Position numbers and translations under genes: made by a program
Shown here: positions 7,640-15,984 of the stretch, one piece after another
Layout: each line of letters begins with the position of its first letter
How positions within the stretch are numbered: the first letter of the stretch is position 1
Source of the DNA: JACMRI01 sp043778625
GTDB taxonomy: Bacteria; Bacteroidota; Bacteroidia; UBA4408
Length of the DNA stretch: 29,742 bases
Reading direction: 5' to 3'
Assembly (NCBI GenBank): GCA_043778625.1
Contig: JAYWFU010000035.1
Coordinates: 1 to 29,742 of the forward strand
Notes under the pieces: model-generated
Seen by the model: the letters and a program-made list of their open reading frames with translations, nothing else
Told to the model about the DNA's origin: nothing
The model's database searches: none

Positions 7640-8986
7640 GTGAATTTACCTCAGTCTATTAGTAATGATTTAACCAAACTTGGTATTGATGCTGTTGCAT
7701 TAGAGCAAGCCCACAATACGCCTGCACTTACTAGCATTCGTTACAATACTAACAAGGTAGCTTCGCCCACAATTACTAACCCAATTGGGTGGTGTGCGCA
7801 AGGTAATTACTTGGCGGAGCGTCCGTTTTTTGCACACGACCCACTATGGCACGCAGGTGCATATTATGTGCAAGAGGCTAGTTCAATGCTTGTGGGCTGG
7901 GCATTACAGCAACTTAACTCTAATAATGATAGCTTAGTAGTATTAGATGCGTGTGCTGCACCTGGCGGTAAATCAACTCACTTGCTAAGTGTATTAAATG
8001 ATAATTCATTACTTGTATCTAACGAAGTTATTAAAACGCGGGTATCAGTATTAATTGAAAACACCAGTAAATGGGGACATAGTAACCACGTTATAACTAA
8101 CAACGACACGAGCCATTTTACATCATTAACAAATACGTTTGATGTACTAGTAATAGATGCGCCCTGCAGTGGTAGTGGCTTGTTTAGGAAAGATGCTTTG
8201 GCAGTAAACGAATGGAGCGACGACAACGTAAACCTGTGTAACCAACGTCAACAGCGCATACTACACGACTTGCTACCAAGTTTAAAACCTAACGGAATTA
8301 TTATTTACAGTACCTGCTCCTACTCCACTGCCGAAAACGAAACCATTGCCGACGAAATTATTGGCATGGGGTGCCGCAGTATTGCATTAGCTATTGATAC
8401 AAGTTGGGGTGTTACCGCCACACAATCAAGTACGCATCAAGCACACGGTTACCGCTGCATGCCTCATTTAACAAAGGGCGAAGGATTTTATATGGCTTGC
8501 TTTCGCAAAAATGATGAAGCCTATACCGAAGTAATTAACTATAAACACAAAGGTAAACAGGTATTTGAAACGGTAGACAAAAAAACTACTGCGTTACTTA
8601 ATAATTACACCGCTGATGTTACGAGTATATTTAATTACAACAAATCGTTACAACAATTTCCTATGCAACACCTATCGTTACTACATAAACTAACTACACA
8701 ATTGTACATTAAAAAAGCTGGGTTGTGCATTGGAGAATTTGTAGGTAACGATTTATTACCGCACCACGAATGGGCTATGAGTATAATACCACCCACAACA
8801 TTTGCTACCGCTGATTTGGATTTAGAAACCGCATTAATCTATCTCCGTAAAAATAATTTTACATTACCCAATGCTTCCAAAGGTTGGGTATTACTTACCT
8901 ACCAAAGTATTGCGTTAGGTTGGGTTAAAAATTTAGGCAATCGATTAAATAACTATTACCCCACTAACTACAGGTTACTAAAATAA
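7640..8986 (+). CDS. rRNA (cytosine-C5) methyltransferase, RsmF/NOP2-Sun family
   Basis: A 448-residue RNA m5C methyltransferase. The SAM-binding motif VVLDACAAPGGKSTHLL starts at 100. Motif IV DAPCSGSGLFRKD (173-185) supplies C176, and motif VI YSTCSYSTAENE (223-234) supplies C226, the pair used for nucleophilic attack and enzyme release. An N-terminal region and a C-terminal PUA-like part (about 300-448, including FVGNDLLPHHEWA) match RsmF-type enzymes, which methylate 16S rRNA. The start is GTG at 7640, eight bases after the previous stop; no ATG fits better upstream of the conserved N-terminus. The precise target base cannot be fixed from sequence. It converges with the secreted-protein gene across 61 bases that contain a REP-like hairpin. 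Confidence 0.9.
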   Translation: MNLPQSISNDLTKLGIDAVALEQAHNTPALTSIRYNTNKVASPTITNPIGWCAQGNYLAERPFFAHDPLWHAGAYYVQEASSMLVGWALQQLNSNNDSLVVLDACAAPGGKSTHLLSVLNDNSLLVSNEVIKTRVSVLIENTSKWGHSNHVITNNDTSHFTSLTNTFDVLVIDAPCSGSGLFRKDALAVNEWSDDNVNLCNQRQQRILHDLLPSLKPNGIIIYSTCSYSTAENETIADEIIGMGCRSIALAIDTSWGVTATQSSTHQAHGYRCMPHLTKGEGFYMACFRKNDEAYTEVINYKHKGKQVFETVDKKTTALLNNYTADVTSIFNYNKSLQQFPMQHLSLLHKLTTQLYIKKAGLCIGEFVGNDLLPHHEWAMSIIPPTTFATADLDLETALIYLRKNNFTLPNASKGWVLLTYQSIALGWVKNLGNRLNNYYPTNYRLLK

Positions 8987-8998
8987 ATTTTATTGTGT

Positions 8999-9019
8999 TT
9001 ACTGAGTTTATCGAAGTAA
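8999..9019. repeat. REP-like hairpin, copy A (TTACT/AGTAA arms)
   Basis: Arms TTACT (8999-9003) and AGTAA (9015-9019) enclose the 11-base core GAGTTTATCGA. The identical core is found at 29271-29281 between different complementary arms. Next to the outer stem the core can form tandem G-A mismatches closed by a G-C pair. It lies between two convergent genes and could help end transcription from both sides, though there is no strong T-run. Confidence 0.6.
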
Positions 9020-9047
9020 TTAAGCACTACATAATTTGAATATTAAA

Positions 9048-12000
9048 TTAACGCAATAACATTAATTTCCCTGCTAACTTAATACCCTCAGCTATTATAA
9101 CGTAAGTGTACGCACCTTGTGCAAGCCCTGCTAGCGGCTGTGTTATTGTGTTGTAGCCTTGTTGCAATGCAACGCTATTATTCGTTGCTACTACTTTACC
9201 TCCGTTATCGAGCAAAGTATAATTTACTGTTTTATTTTCGTGGCTTATTACTGTAATTATTGCTTGACTTGGGCTATACTGTACCGCTGACAATGCAATA
9301 CTAGCAACTGAATCTAATGCAATACAACTGCTGTTGTTGTATAAATTAGCGTCAATAATTTCAACTGGTAATACAACCTTAGCACAAAGTGCGTTATTGT
9401 AGTGTTTTAAGTTATTTACCTCTAACAACGCATTAAAATTATAAGTAGTGTACTCGCCTGTTTTTAATGTGCCCACCCAAGTTTCTTTAATAGGGCTATT
9501 ACCTGCTATTTGCGCCGTAAGCATTAATTTATTAAGTGTGCGTGTACCTAAGTTGGTTAATCTACAAGTTGGTTTAATATAGTTGTCAGTACTCGTAGTA
9601 TACGACACATCGTCTATCATTACATCTTGTATATTTTTAGTAAATGATACATTAATTTCGTTCATATCAACACATTGATTATTAGTGCTGGCAATTAATT
9701 TAATGTATGATGTTTGATCATTATTAATAGTTATTGACAATACACTATCACCTGCAACGGCTACCAAATCATTGTTTACAAACCATTGGTAGCTATTAGC
9801 ATTGCTTGATGTATTATTAATTTTAAACGTATAAGGCAAACTATACTGCTCAGGCATGGTGTAAGTTAACATAGCTTGAGGATGAGGCTGTATGTATATT
9901 TTATTAGCTAATGTTGTGGTGCAATGATTGCTGTCGATGGTGGTAAGGCTAATGGCTAAGCTGTCAATAACACTATTGTTTAAATTATAGCGTATTGTTT
10001 TACCATTATAAAATGTGTTATTAATATTCCACTGCGTGCTAGTAACAGTAGTGTTGGCTGCATTTAGTACTAAAAATTCATCCGTACAATTATTAGTAAA
10101 TGTATAACTAGACATAGTTACGTCATATACCTCAAAAGGTATTGTTTTATTAGCTATACAGCCATTACTTGCCTGCACGGTTAATGTTGCCGTGTAGTTA
10201 CCCTTTGGCAAAACACTCTCATAATTAGTTAAATACTGTGCTGAAGAATCAACACCATTAATACTCCACTTACCATTAAGTACAGTATAAGGGCCATAAT
10301 AATTAGTAATATCTTTAAATCTCGTAGTAGTATTTTCGCAATTATTGGTTATTTCAAAATCAACCTCAGGTGCTTTGTAGGTATACACGTTTTTGCTAAC
10401 CGTTGCACTACAACCGTTGGTAGTGTTAAGTGTAAGCGAGTACGTATTGTTGCCACTTGTAACAATAGTTTCGTTAATGGTAGTGCTTGTACTAACAAAA
10501 TTACCAGTAAATGGACTATTCCAAGTGTAATTAATAAACGTATTACCACGCAATGTGGGCAAAGCTTTAAATAAAGTTGGTGCGTTACTACAACTATTTA
10601 GTGTAGTAAAATTTATTTGAGGTTGATTATACACCTTTACACTTTTTTGTGTAAAATTAGCGCACCCATTACTAGCAGTGGCACTTAGTGTAACAAGATA
10701 AGTAAGAGTATCATTAACTATTGGGTTAAAATTTGGTGTAGTTGCAGTAGTAGCATTGTAATTAATACTCCATTGATTACTTGTAATACTTGCCCCTGTA
10801 GGCGGTACAGAGGTATTAATAAAGTTAACGGCATTACCTTTACAATTATTACTGTATGTAAAATTAACCACTGGAGCAGTACCTAACAACGATACGTTAA
10901 TAGTATCATTAGCCACGCAACCATTAGTATTAGTAGCTTGCACGGCGTATTGCCCAGCAGTAGTTATTGCAATGCTTGGTGTAGTGGCTGTAGTATTCCA
11001 CACATAACTCACTGCTTGTGCTGCCCCTGTTTTTAAATAAATACTATTGCCTACGCATAATGCGGTATCAACACCTAACGATGCATAAATAGGAAAATTA
11101 TCTACCACAACATTTACCGTGTCGGATTTGTACTTACAGCCGTAATTATCAGTTACGTTCACATAGTAATTACCCGCTTGTGTTATGGTAAATAACGAGT
11201 CGGTAGAATTATCTTGCCATATAAAAGTATAATTGTTATGCGAGAGTTGAGTGTTGTAAAGGAGTGTACTATTTGGGCAAACTTTATTTCTGCTAATAAC
11301 GTTTATCATTGGACGATTAATAGTTACATTAATAGTGTCAGATGAAATAATGTCAAATTGATTAGTTCCTGTTAGCCAGTATTTACCACTACTACTTACC
11401 TTAATAAACGAGGTTGTATCTCCTGTTGACCAAAGATATTTACTATAATTTGATATTGGACTTATAACAGTATCACAAAAAGAATTAAAGATAGTAATAT
11501 CATTAGGTAACTTTACGGGAGGTGCGTACTTATTGTTTAAATAATTTTCAATAGTATTAACTTGAGTAGTTGTAAGTGCCTGATTATAAATTATTAATTC
11601 AGCTAATTCTCCGTCCCAAAATCTACCTGATATACCTCTTTCTGAACCAAAATTTTCGGCCAATACATTGTCAGTCGTTACTAAAGATAATACACCATAT
11701 TGTTGTGGGTAGCTTGTAATAACTCCGTTAATAGTGTTAAAATTACGATTTGTTTGTCCATTTAAAATAAACGGACTTGTATATGTTTGATCCCAAATTT
11801 GATTGTTAGCACCCCCAACAAAATCTAAGGAAGCACCCGCACCCAATAATGTACAATAATAACTAGGCAAGTTTCGTTTTACTACCCAAAAAACAGTTCG
11901 AATTGTAGCTATGCTATTAAACTTTATAACATCATCAATGCCGTCAAATAGCATGGTTTTATGCCCATTTAGAGTTGAATTAGTTAGTATAGGTTGTTGT

Positions 12001-12200
12001 GCTGCAATAGATTGTATAGCATCGTTAGCATTGCCTGATAAATCGTAACATTTGCTTATTTGAGCTCCCGTACTAAGTTGCACACTATCCGCATTAATCC
12101 AAAGCGCTAGGCCACTTATTGTATTTACTTGCCCGTTACTTAACGTTGCAAAATAGGTGTTTATAGTAAACCCAATAATTATGTAGTAGAATAGTTTCAT
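9048..12200 (-). CDS. large secreted Ig/PKD-repeat protein with T9SS-type C-terminal signal
   Basis: A 1050-residue export-targeted protein. Residues 1-24 are a signal peptide (hydrophobic core then SNGQ). About 30-230 is a LamG/concanavalin-like domain (ALWINADS, LSGNANDA, LFDGIDDVIKF). From 235 to 855 run Ig/PKD-like repeats. The four at about 445-770 each carry NxC near the start and NGC or NHC near the end, in an 84-residue period, but lack the usual WxFGDG loop. About 857-965 resembles a CARDB-type domain. The last 75 residues (LLDNGGKVVA, LAGLAQGAYTYVI, KLMLLR) resemble a type A T9SS sorting domain, although the usual YPNP is missing. It is probably a cell-surface or secreted adhesin-like protein; no catalytic site was seen. 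It is divergent from the polysaccharide export genes, with 43 bases between starts, and highly Asn/Thr-rich. Confidence 0.88.
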   Translation of the reverse strand: MKLFYYIIIGFTINTYFATLSNGQVNTISGLALWINADSVQLSTGAQISKCYDLSGNANDAIQSIAAQQPILTNSTLNGHKTMLFDGIDDVIKFNSIATIRTVFWVVKRNLPSYYCTLLGAGASLDFVGGANNQIWDQTYTSPFILNGQTNRNFNTINGVITSYPQQYGVLSLVTTDNVLAENFGSERGISGRFWDGELAELIIYNQALTTTQVNTIENYLNNKYAPPVKLPNDITIFNSFCDTVISPISNYSKYLWSTGDTTSFIKVSSSGKYWLTGTNQFDIISSDTINVTINRPMINVISRNKVCPNSTLLYNTQLSHNNYTFIWQDNSTDSLFTITQAGNYYVNVTDNYGCKYKSDTVNVVVDNFPIYASLGVDTALCVGNSIYLKTGAAQAVSYVWNTTATTPSIAITTAGQYAVQATNTNGCVANDTINVSLLGTAPVVNFTYSNNCKGNAVNFINTSVPPTGASITSNQWSINYNATTATTPNFNPIVNDTLTYLVTLSATASNGCANFTQKSVKVYNQPQINFTTLNSCSNAPTLFKALPTLRGNTFINYTWNSPFTGNFVSTSTTINETIVTSGNNTYSLTLNTTNGCSATVSKNVYTYKAPEVDFEITNNCENTTTRFKDITNYYGPYTVLNGKWSINGVDSSAQYLTNYESVLPKGNYTATLTVQASNGCIANKTIPFEVYDVTMSSYTFTNNCTDEFLVLNAANTTVTSTQWNINNTFYNGKTIRYNLNNSVIDSLAISLTTIDSNHCTTTLANKIYIQPHPQAMLTYTMPEQYSLPYTFKINNTSSNANSYQWFVNNDLVAVAGDSVLSITINNDQTSYIKLIASTNNQCVDMNEINVSFTKNIQDVMIDDVSYTTSTDNYIKPTCRLTNLGTRTLNKLMLTAQIAGNSPIKETWVGTLKTGEYTTYNFNALLEVNNLKHYNNALCAKVVLPVEIIDANLYNNSSCIALDSVASIALSAVQYSPSQAIITVISHENKTVNYTLLDNGGKVVATNNSVALQQGYNTITQPLAGLAQGAYTYVIIAEGIKLAGKLMLLR

Positions 12201-12228
12201 AAGATTTTTAATAATGATTAAAATTAGT

Positions 12229-12235
12229 TATTTTG
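12229..12235 (+). promoter_or_regulatory. putative -7 element for the export operon
   Basis: TATTTTG followed by CACAATAT and then ATG at 12244 resembles TAnnTTTG with one base missing. It lies inside the longer reading frame that begins at 12214, which argues for the ATG at 12244 as the real start of the permease gene. Confidence 0.35.
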
Positions 12236-12243
12236 CACAATAT

Positions 12244-13068
12244 ATGGCAACAACATTTGAAATTAAACCACAAGGCAAGCTAAGTTTAGGAGTAAAAGAA
12301 CTGTGGGAATACCGCGAGTTATTTTATTTTTTTACGTGGCGCGATGTTAAAATTAAGTACAAACAAACTGCACTTGGTTTTTTGTGGGCTATTGTACAGC
12401 CGTTGTTTATGACCATAGTATTTACCGTGTTTGTAAGCGATTCAATAGTGCAAAAAACACATTTACCCATACCTTACCCTGTATTTGCACTAAGCGGAAT
12501 GTTATTGTGGGGAATATTTAGTGGGGGTATGACTAACGCCGCTAATAGTATGGTGAGTAATGCTAATATTATAAAAAAAATATATTTCCCTAGACTTATC
12601 ATCCCAATATCGGCGATACTTGTAGCCTTAATTGATTTTTTAATTGCGTTTGTATTATTTATAATCGCTTTATTTATTTATAAAGTTGATGTTAATTATA
12701 GCGCACTATTTTTTTTACCACTAAGTATTATTATCACTTGCTTATCGGCTATGGGATGTGGTACATTGTTAGCGGCATTAAATATCAAATATAGAGATGT
12801 GCGTTATGTATTACCGTTTTTAATACAAGGGCTGTTATTTTTAACGCCTATACTTTATCCTACAACTATTTCGAATAATAAAGTAGCACAATTCGTACTT
12901 AAATTAAACCCATTAACTGGAGCATTAGAGCTTATGCGAGGTTTATTTAGTGGCTATGCAATTAATTACCAAACTGTTGTTATGAGCTTAATTAGTTCGT
13001 TGCTATTATTTATTATTGGCATACTTTATTTTAGAAAAACTGAAGGCTACTTTGCCGATTTAGCATAA
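12244..13068 (+). CDS. wzm: polysaccharide ABC exporter permease (Wzm/ABC-2 type)
   Basis: From the chosen ATG this is a 274-residue permease that carries a polymer or glycolipid across the inner membrane with the Wzt ATPase. The N-terminal cytosolic helix (LWEYRELFYFFTWRDVKIKY) and the following QTALGFLWAIVQPL are signatures of the Wzm/TagG family. About six membrane segments follow, with the typical RYVLPFLIQGLLFLTPILYP segment and LNPLTGALELMRG near the end. An upstream in-frame ATG at 12214 would add ten residues (starting MIKISYFAQY), but they overlap the probable promoter and the divergent gene's upstream region. The ATPase gene starts three bases after the stop. The gene name reflects family and partner; the polymer is unknown. 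Confidence 0.9.
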   Translation: MATTFEIKPQGKLSLGVKELWEYRELFYFFTWRDVKIKYKQTALGFLWAIVQPLFMTIVFTVFVSDSIVQKTHLPIPYPVFALSGMLLWGIFSGGMTNAANSMVSNANIIKKIYFPRLIIPISAILVALIDFLIAFVLFIIALFIYKVDVNYSALFFLPLSIIITCLSAMGCGTLLAALNIKYRDVRYVLPFLIQGLLFLTPILYPTTISNNKVAQFVLKLNPLTGALELMRGLFSGYAINYQTVVMSLISSLLLFIIGILYFRKTEGYFADLA

Positions 13069-13071
13069 CCT

Positions 13072-14262
13072 ATGGCGCCAATATTACAAATACAAAACAT
13101 AAGTAAGCGATTTGCTATAAACCATGAGCAACAGCCATATCTGAGCTTGCGCGATAGCATTGCTAATGTATTTAAAAAAACATCAAGTACTGAAGATTTT
13201 TGGGCATTGAAAAATATTAGTTTTGATGTGAATGAAGGCGATGCAGTAGGTATTATTGGTAAAAATGGTGCTGGAAAATCAACTTTACTTAAAATACTTA
13301 GCAAAATAACACCCCCCACAAGTGGGCGCATTATAGGGCGAGGGCGAATAGCTAGTTTATTAGAAGTAGGTACAGGGTTTCACCCCGAATTATCAGGGCG
13401 CGAAAACGTATTTATGAATGGCTCCATACTTGGAATGAAACGTGCCGAGATACTACGTAATTTTGATGCTATTGTAGATTTTGCAGGAGTTGAAAAATTT
13501 ATTGATACCCCACTAAAGCACTACAGTAGCGGAATGCAGCTTAGATTAGCATTTGCAGTAGCTGCATTTTTAGAAAACGAAATACTTATAATTGATGAAG
13601 TATTAGCCGTAGGCGATGCCGAGTTTCAAAAAAAATGTATTAGCAAAATGGAAAGTGTAACCAGTACCGGGCGCACACTCTTATTTGTAAGCCACGACTT
13701 AAATTCACTGAGTAAAATATGTAACAAAGCATTATTATTACAGCAAGGACAAATAGTAACACAAGGTAAAACAACTGATGTTATAGCTAATTATTTGCAT
13801 GGGCAACAACAAAGCAATGTTTGGCAACAAACAAAAGCACTTACTACTGAAACCTATTTTACCAAAGTAAGTACACAGCTTAATGGCACACAACCTAATT
13901 TAAGTATTACTATTAAGTTTGAACTACACACTACAGCTGCTGTAAAACCAGCATTTGTAGCATTTAATATACTTAATCAGCTAGGGCAAACCATAGGGCA
14001 AGCAATACCTAACACTACTCCATTTATAATGTATAGTGCTACAGCACAACAATTTGAATGTACAATTAATATTAACGGATTTGTACCCGATACTTACTAC
14101 GTAAGTGCTTGGATAGGAAGCCATTATGCTAACACTTACGATTGGCAAAAAGAAATAATATCGTTTCAAATAATTGAAAGTCCTCAACTAAGTCGTACTT
14201 ATCCACATCGTGCAGATTGTGGAGCAATTGTTCCTTCATCAACTATAAAACAACTCCTGTAA
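13072..14262 (+). CDS. wzt: polysaccharide ABC exporter ATPase with C-terminal extension (Wzt)
   Basis: A 396-residue ATPase partner of the Wzm-like permease. Residues 1-245 form the nucleotide-binding domain: Walker A GKNGAGKS (63-70), GTGFHPELSGRENV (101-114) typical of this subfamily, signature YSSGMQLRLAFA (151-162), Walker B ILIIDE (171-176) and H208. Residues 250-396 are a beta-rich extension like the Wzt C-terminal domain. In characterised O-antigen systems that domain binds the modified chain end and gates export. The extension here implies a cargo with a recognised terminal modification; the two methyltransferase genes directly downstream are candidate makers of it (inference). No export-specific residues can be confirmed from sequence alone. 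Confidence 0.92.
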   Translation: MAPILQIQNISKRFAINHEQQPYLSLRDSIANVFKKTSSTEDFWALKNISFDVNEGDAVGIIGKNGAGKSTLLKILSKITPPTSGRIIGRGRIASLLEVGTGFHPELSGRENVFMNGSILGMKRAEILRNFDAIVDFAGVEKFIDTPLKHYSSGMQLRLAFAVAAFLENEILIIDEVLAVGDAEFQKKCISKMESVTSTGRTLLFVSHDLNSLSKICNKALLLQQGQIVTQGKTTDVIANYLHGQQQSNVWQQTKALTTETYFTKVSTQLNGTQPNLSITIKFELHTTAAVKPAFVAFNILNQLGQTIGQAIPNTTPFIMYSATAQQFECTININGFVPDTYYVSAWIGSHYANTYDWQKEIISFQIIESPQLSRTYPHRADCGAIVPSSTIKQLL

Positions 14263-14264
14263 TT

Positions 14265-14936
14265 ATGCAATTATTAATACGTTTTATTCGCCAATTATAC
14301 CACTATAGCTGGTTTAGTTTTTTGTATTATAAATACAAAAATTATACAATGGTACCTCGTGCGGTATTTATTCAAAATTTGAGTTTGATAGCTCATCACA
14401 AAAAAATATCAGGTAGTGTTGTGGAGTGCGGAGTGTGGCGTGGAGGAATGATAGCTGCAATAGCGCAAGCGTTTGGTAAAGACCGTAATTATGTTCTGTT
14501 TGATAGTTTTGAAGGCTTACCACAAGCCAAAGCAATTGATGGTAAATTGGCTATTGAATGGCAGCAAGATACTACGTCATTGATATACTTTGATAATTGT
14601 ACTGCTGAAATAAAATGGGCGCAAGAAGCCATGCAAAAAAGTGGAGCTACTAACGTGAGTATTAACAGAGGGTGGTTTACTAACACATTACCTAATTACA
14701 GCGCTACTGAGCCAATAGCAGTATTACGTCTTGATGGCGATTGGTACGATTCCACTATGGATTGTTTGGTGCATTTATATCCTAAAGTTGCATCAGGTGG
14801 AATAATTGTTATTGACGATTATTACATATGGGACGGATGTTCTAAAGCAGTACATGATTACTTGTCGCAAAACGAATCATCAGCACGCATTAAACAATTT
14901 AGAAACGGATATATTCATTATATCGTTAAACCATAA
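14265..14936 (+). CDS. TylF/MycF-family O-methyltransferase
   Basis: 223 residues from the ATG at 14265, two bases after the wzt stop. A longer frame from 14217 would overlap wzt by 46 bases and add a non-family N-terminus, so the later start is preferred. The SAM-binding motif is VVECGVWRGGM, followed by LFDSFEGLP. LRLDGDWYDST and GGIIVIDDYYIW carry the acidic residues that bind Mg2+ in TylF/MycF. Family members methylate sugar hydroxyls in macrolides and polysaccharides. Here it probably methylates a sugar of the exported polymer, perhaps its terminal residue. It is transcribed with the exporter genes. The acceptor position is unknown. Confidence 0.88.
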   Translation: MQLLIRFIRQLYHYSWFSFLYYKYKNYTMVPRAVFIQNLSLIAHHKKISGSVVECGVWRGGMIAAIAQAFGKDRNYVLFDSFEGLPQAKAIDGKLAIEWQQDTTSLIYFDNCTAEIKWAQEAMQKSGATNVSINRGWFTNTLPNYSATEPIAVLRLDGDWYDSTMDCLVHLYPKVASGGIIVIDDYYIWDGCSKAVHDYLSQNESSARIKQFRNGYIHYIVKP

Positions 14937-15035
14937 CAGATATCCTACACCACTCGCTCATAAATTAAATAGGTACATCCAATCATTTATAACTTGACAT
15001 AATAACAAGAAATTACTAAAAAAAAACGAATAAAC

Positions 15036-15953
15036 ATGGACGCTATTTTATCGCCAATAACTAATATGCCATGTAAGATTGTGGCGAAAATTGATTCCGA
15101 AAAAATAAAAGATATTTATTTGAGCGAATTTAATGTGGACGTAACAGAATATTTTACAGCAGATATTACTAACGTTTTTATTTGCGAGTGCCCACAAACA
15201 TTATATCGTTTTTATTATCCAGCCATTGTAGGTAAACCTGAATTTTATACGTTTTTATACAATTATGATTGGTACTATGTGAAATGGAAATGGGAAAACG
15301 AACAAAGCTTAAAGTATATTAACAAACAAGATAAAATATTAGATGTAGGGTGTGGTAGTGGGTTATTTTTGTTAGAACTCAAAGCTAGGGGATTTCAAAA
15401 TTTGAACGGATTAGATAATGGTATTTTAGACGAGAAAATATTTACAGAAAATAACATTTTTTTTAACAATAACACAATTGAAAAATTTTCAACTACTAAC
15501 GAAAATACATTTGATGTAATTACTTGTTTTCAAATTTTGGAACACATTCAAGATGTAAAAATATTTTTAGAAACATGCCAAAAAATGTTAAAACCAAACG
15601 GAAAGTTAATTATAGCTGTTCCTAACTGTAATCCTTATTTATATAAAAACGATATGTTGAACGCTCTTAATATGCCACCGCACCATCAAGGATTATGGAA
15701 TAGAACTTCATTAAATAATATGGCACATTTTTTTAGTTTAAAAACAATTGATATAAAAACACAACCCATTGGAAATTATTTAGGTTTTTACACTGATATT
15801 CAAAAAAACAGATTGAAAAAACAATCTTTGATTTTAAACAAATTATTAAATAATAATTTGTTAAGTAAAGTGTATAATAAACTGCTTTATATGAAACGTA
15901 ATAAAATTGACGGACACACAATATTAGCCGTTTACGAAAAAATGAAAAATTAG
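15036..15953 (+). CDS. class I SAM-dependent methyltransferase
   Basis: 305 residues. Residues 102-109 read LDVGCGSG, the SAM-binding motif I, followed by LNGLDNG and the post-motif DVITCFQILEHIQDV segment. The N-terminal part (YRFYYPAIVGKPEFYTFLYN, then WYYVKWKWENE) matches an uncharacterised methyltransferase group common in polysaccharide clusters. A 99-base gap separates it from the TylF-like gene, longer than other gaps in this cluster. The sequence is strongly AT-rich compared with the exporter genes upstream, which fits separate acquisition. It may methylate a sugar or lipid-linked intermediate, but the acceptor cannot be inferred. Confidence 0.8.
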   Translation: MDAILSPITNMPCKIVAKIDSEKIKDIYLSEFNVDVTEYFTADITNVFICECPQTLYRFYYPAIVGKPEFYTFLYNYDWYYVKWKWENEQSLKYINKQDKILDVGCGSGLFLLELKARGFQNLNGLDNGILDEKIFTENNIFFNNNTIEKFSTTNENTFDVITCFQILEHIQDVKIFLETCQKMLKPNGKLIIAVPNCNPYLYKNDMLNALNMPPHHQGLWNRTSLNNMAHFFSLKTIDIKTQPIGNYLGFYTDIQKNRLKKQSLILNKLLNNNLLSKVYNKLLYMKRNKIDGHTILAVYEKMKN

Positions 15954-15972
15954 TATTAAATAATATTAATGC

Positions 15973-15980
15973 GATTTTTG
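15973..15980 (+). promoter_or_regulatory. putative -7 element of the GT4 gene
   Basis: GATTTTTG differs from TAnnTTTG only at the first base and is followed by TTGA and then ATG at 15985, the same four-base spacing as before lptB and the gene at 2371. It supports an internal promoter in the glycan cluster and the 15985 start. No -33 TTG is evident. Confidence 0.3.
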
Positions 15981-15984
15981 TTGA

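Noticed and set aside
12214..12243. Longer start for the ABC permease
   Set aside because: The ten added residues overlap the probable -7 element, and family members normally begin close to the 12244 ATG.
14217..14264. Longer start for the TylF-like methyltransferase
   Set aside because: It would overlap wzt by 46 bases, and the extra 16 residues are simply wzt sequence in another frame.
14806..14997. 63-residue frame overlapping the end of the TylF-like gene
   Set aside because: It overlaps the DD-containing catalytic region of the methyltransferase in another frame and has no family resemblance.
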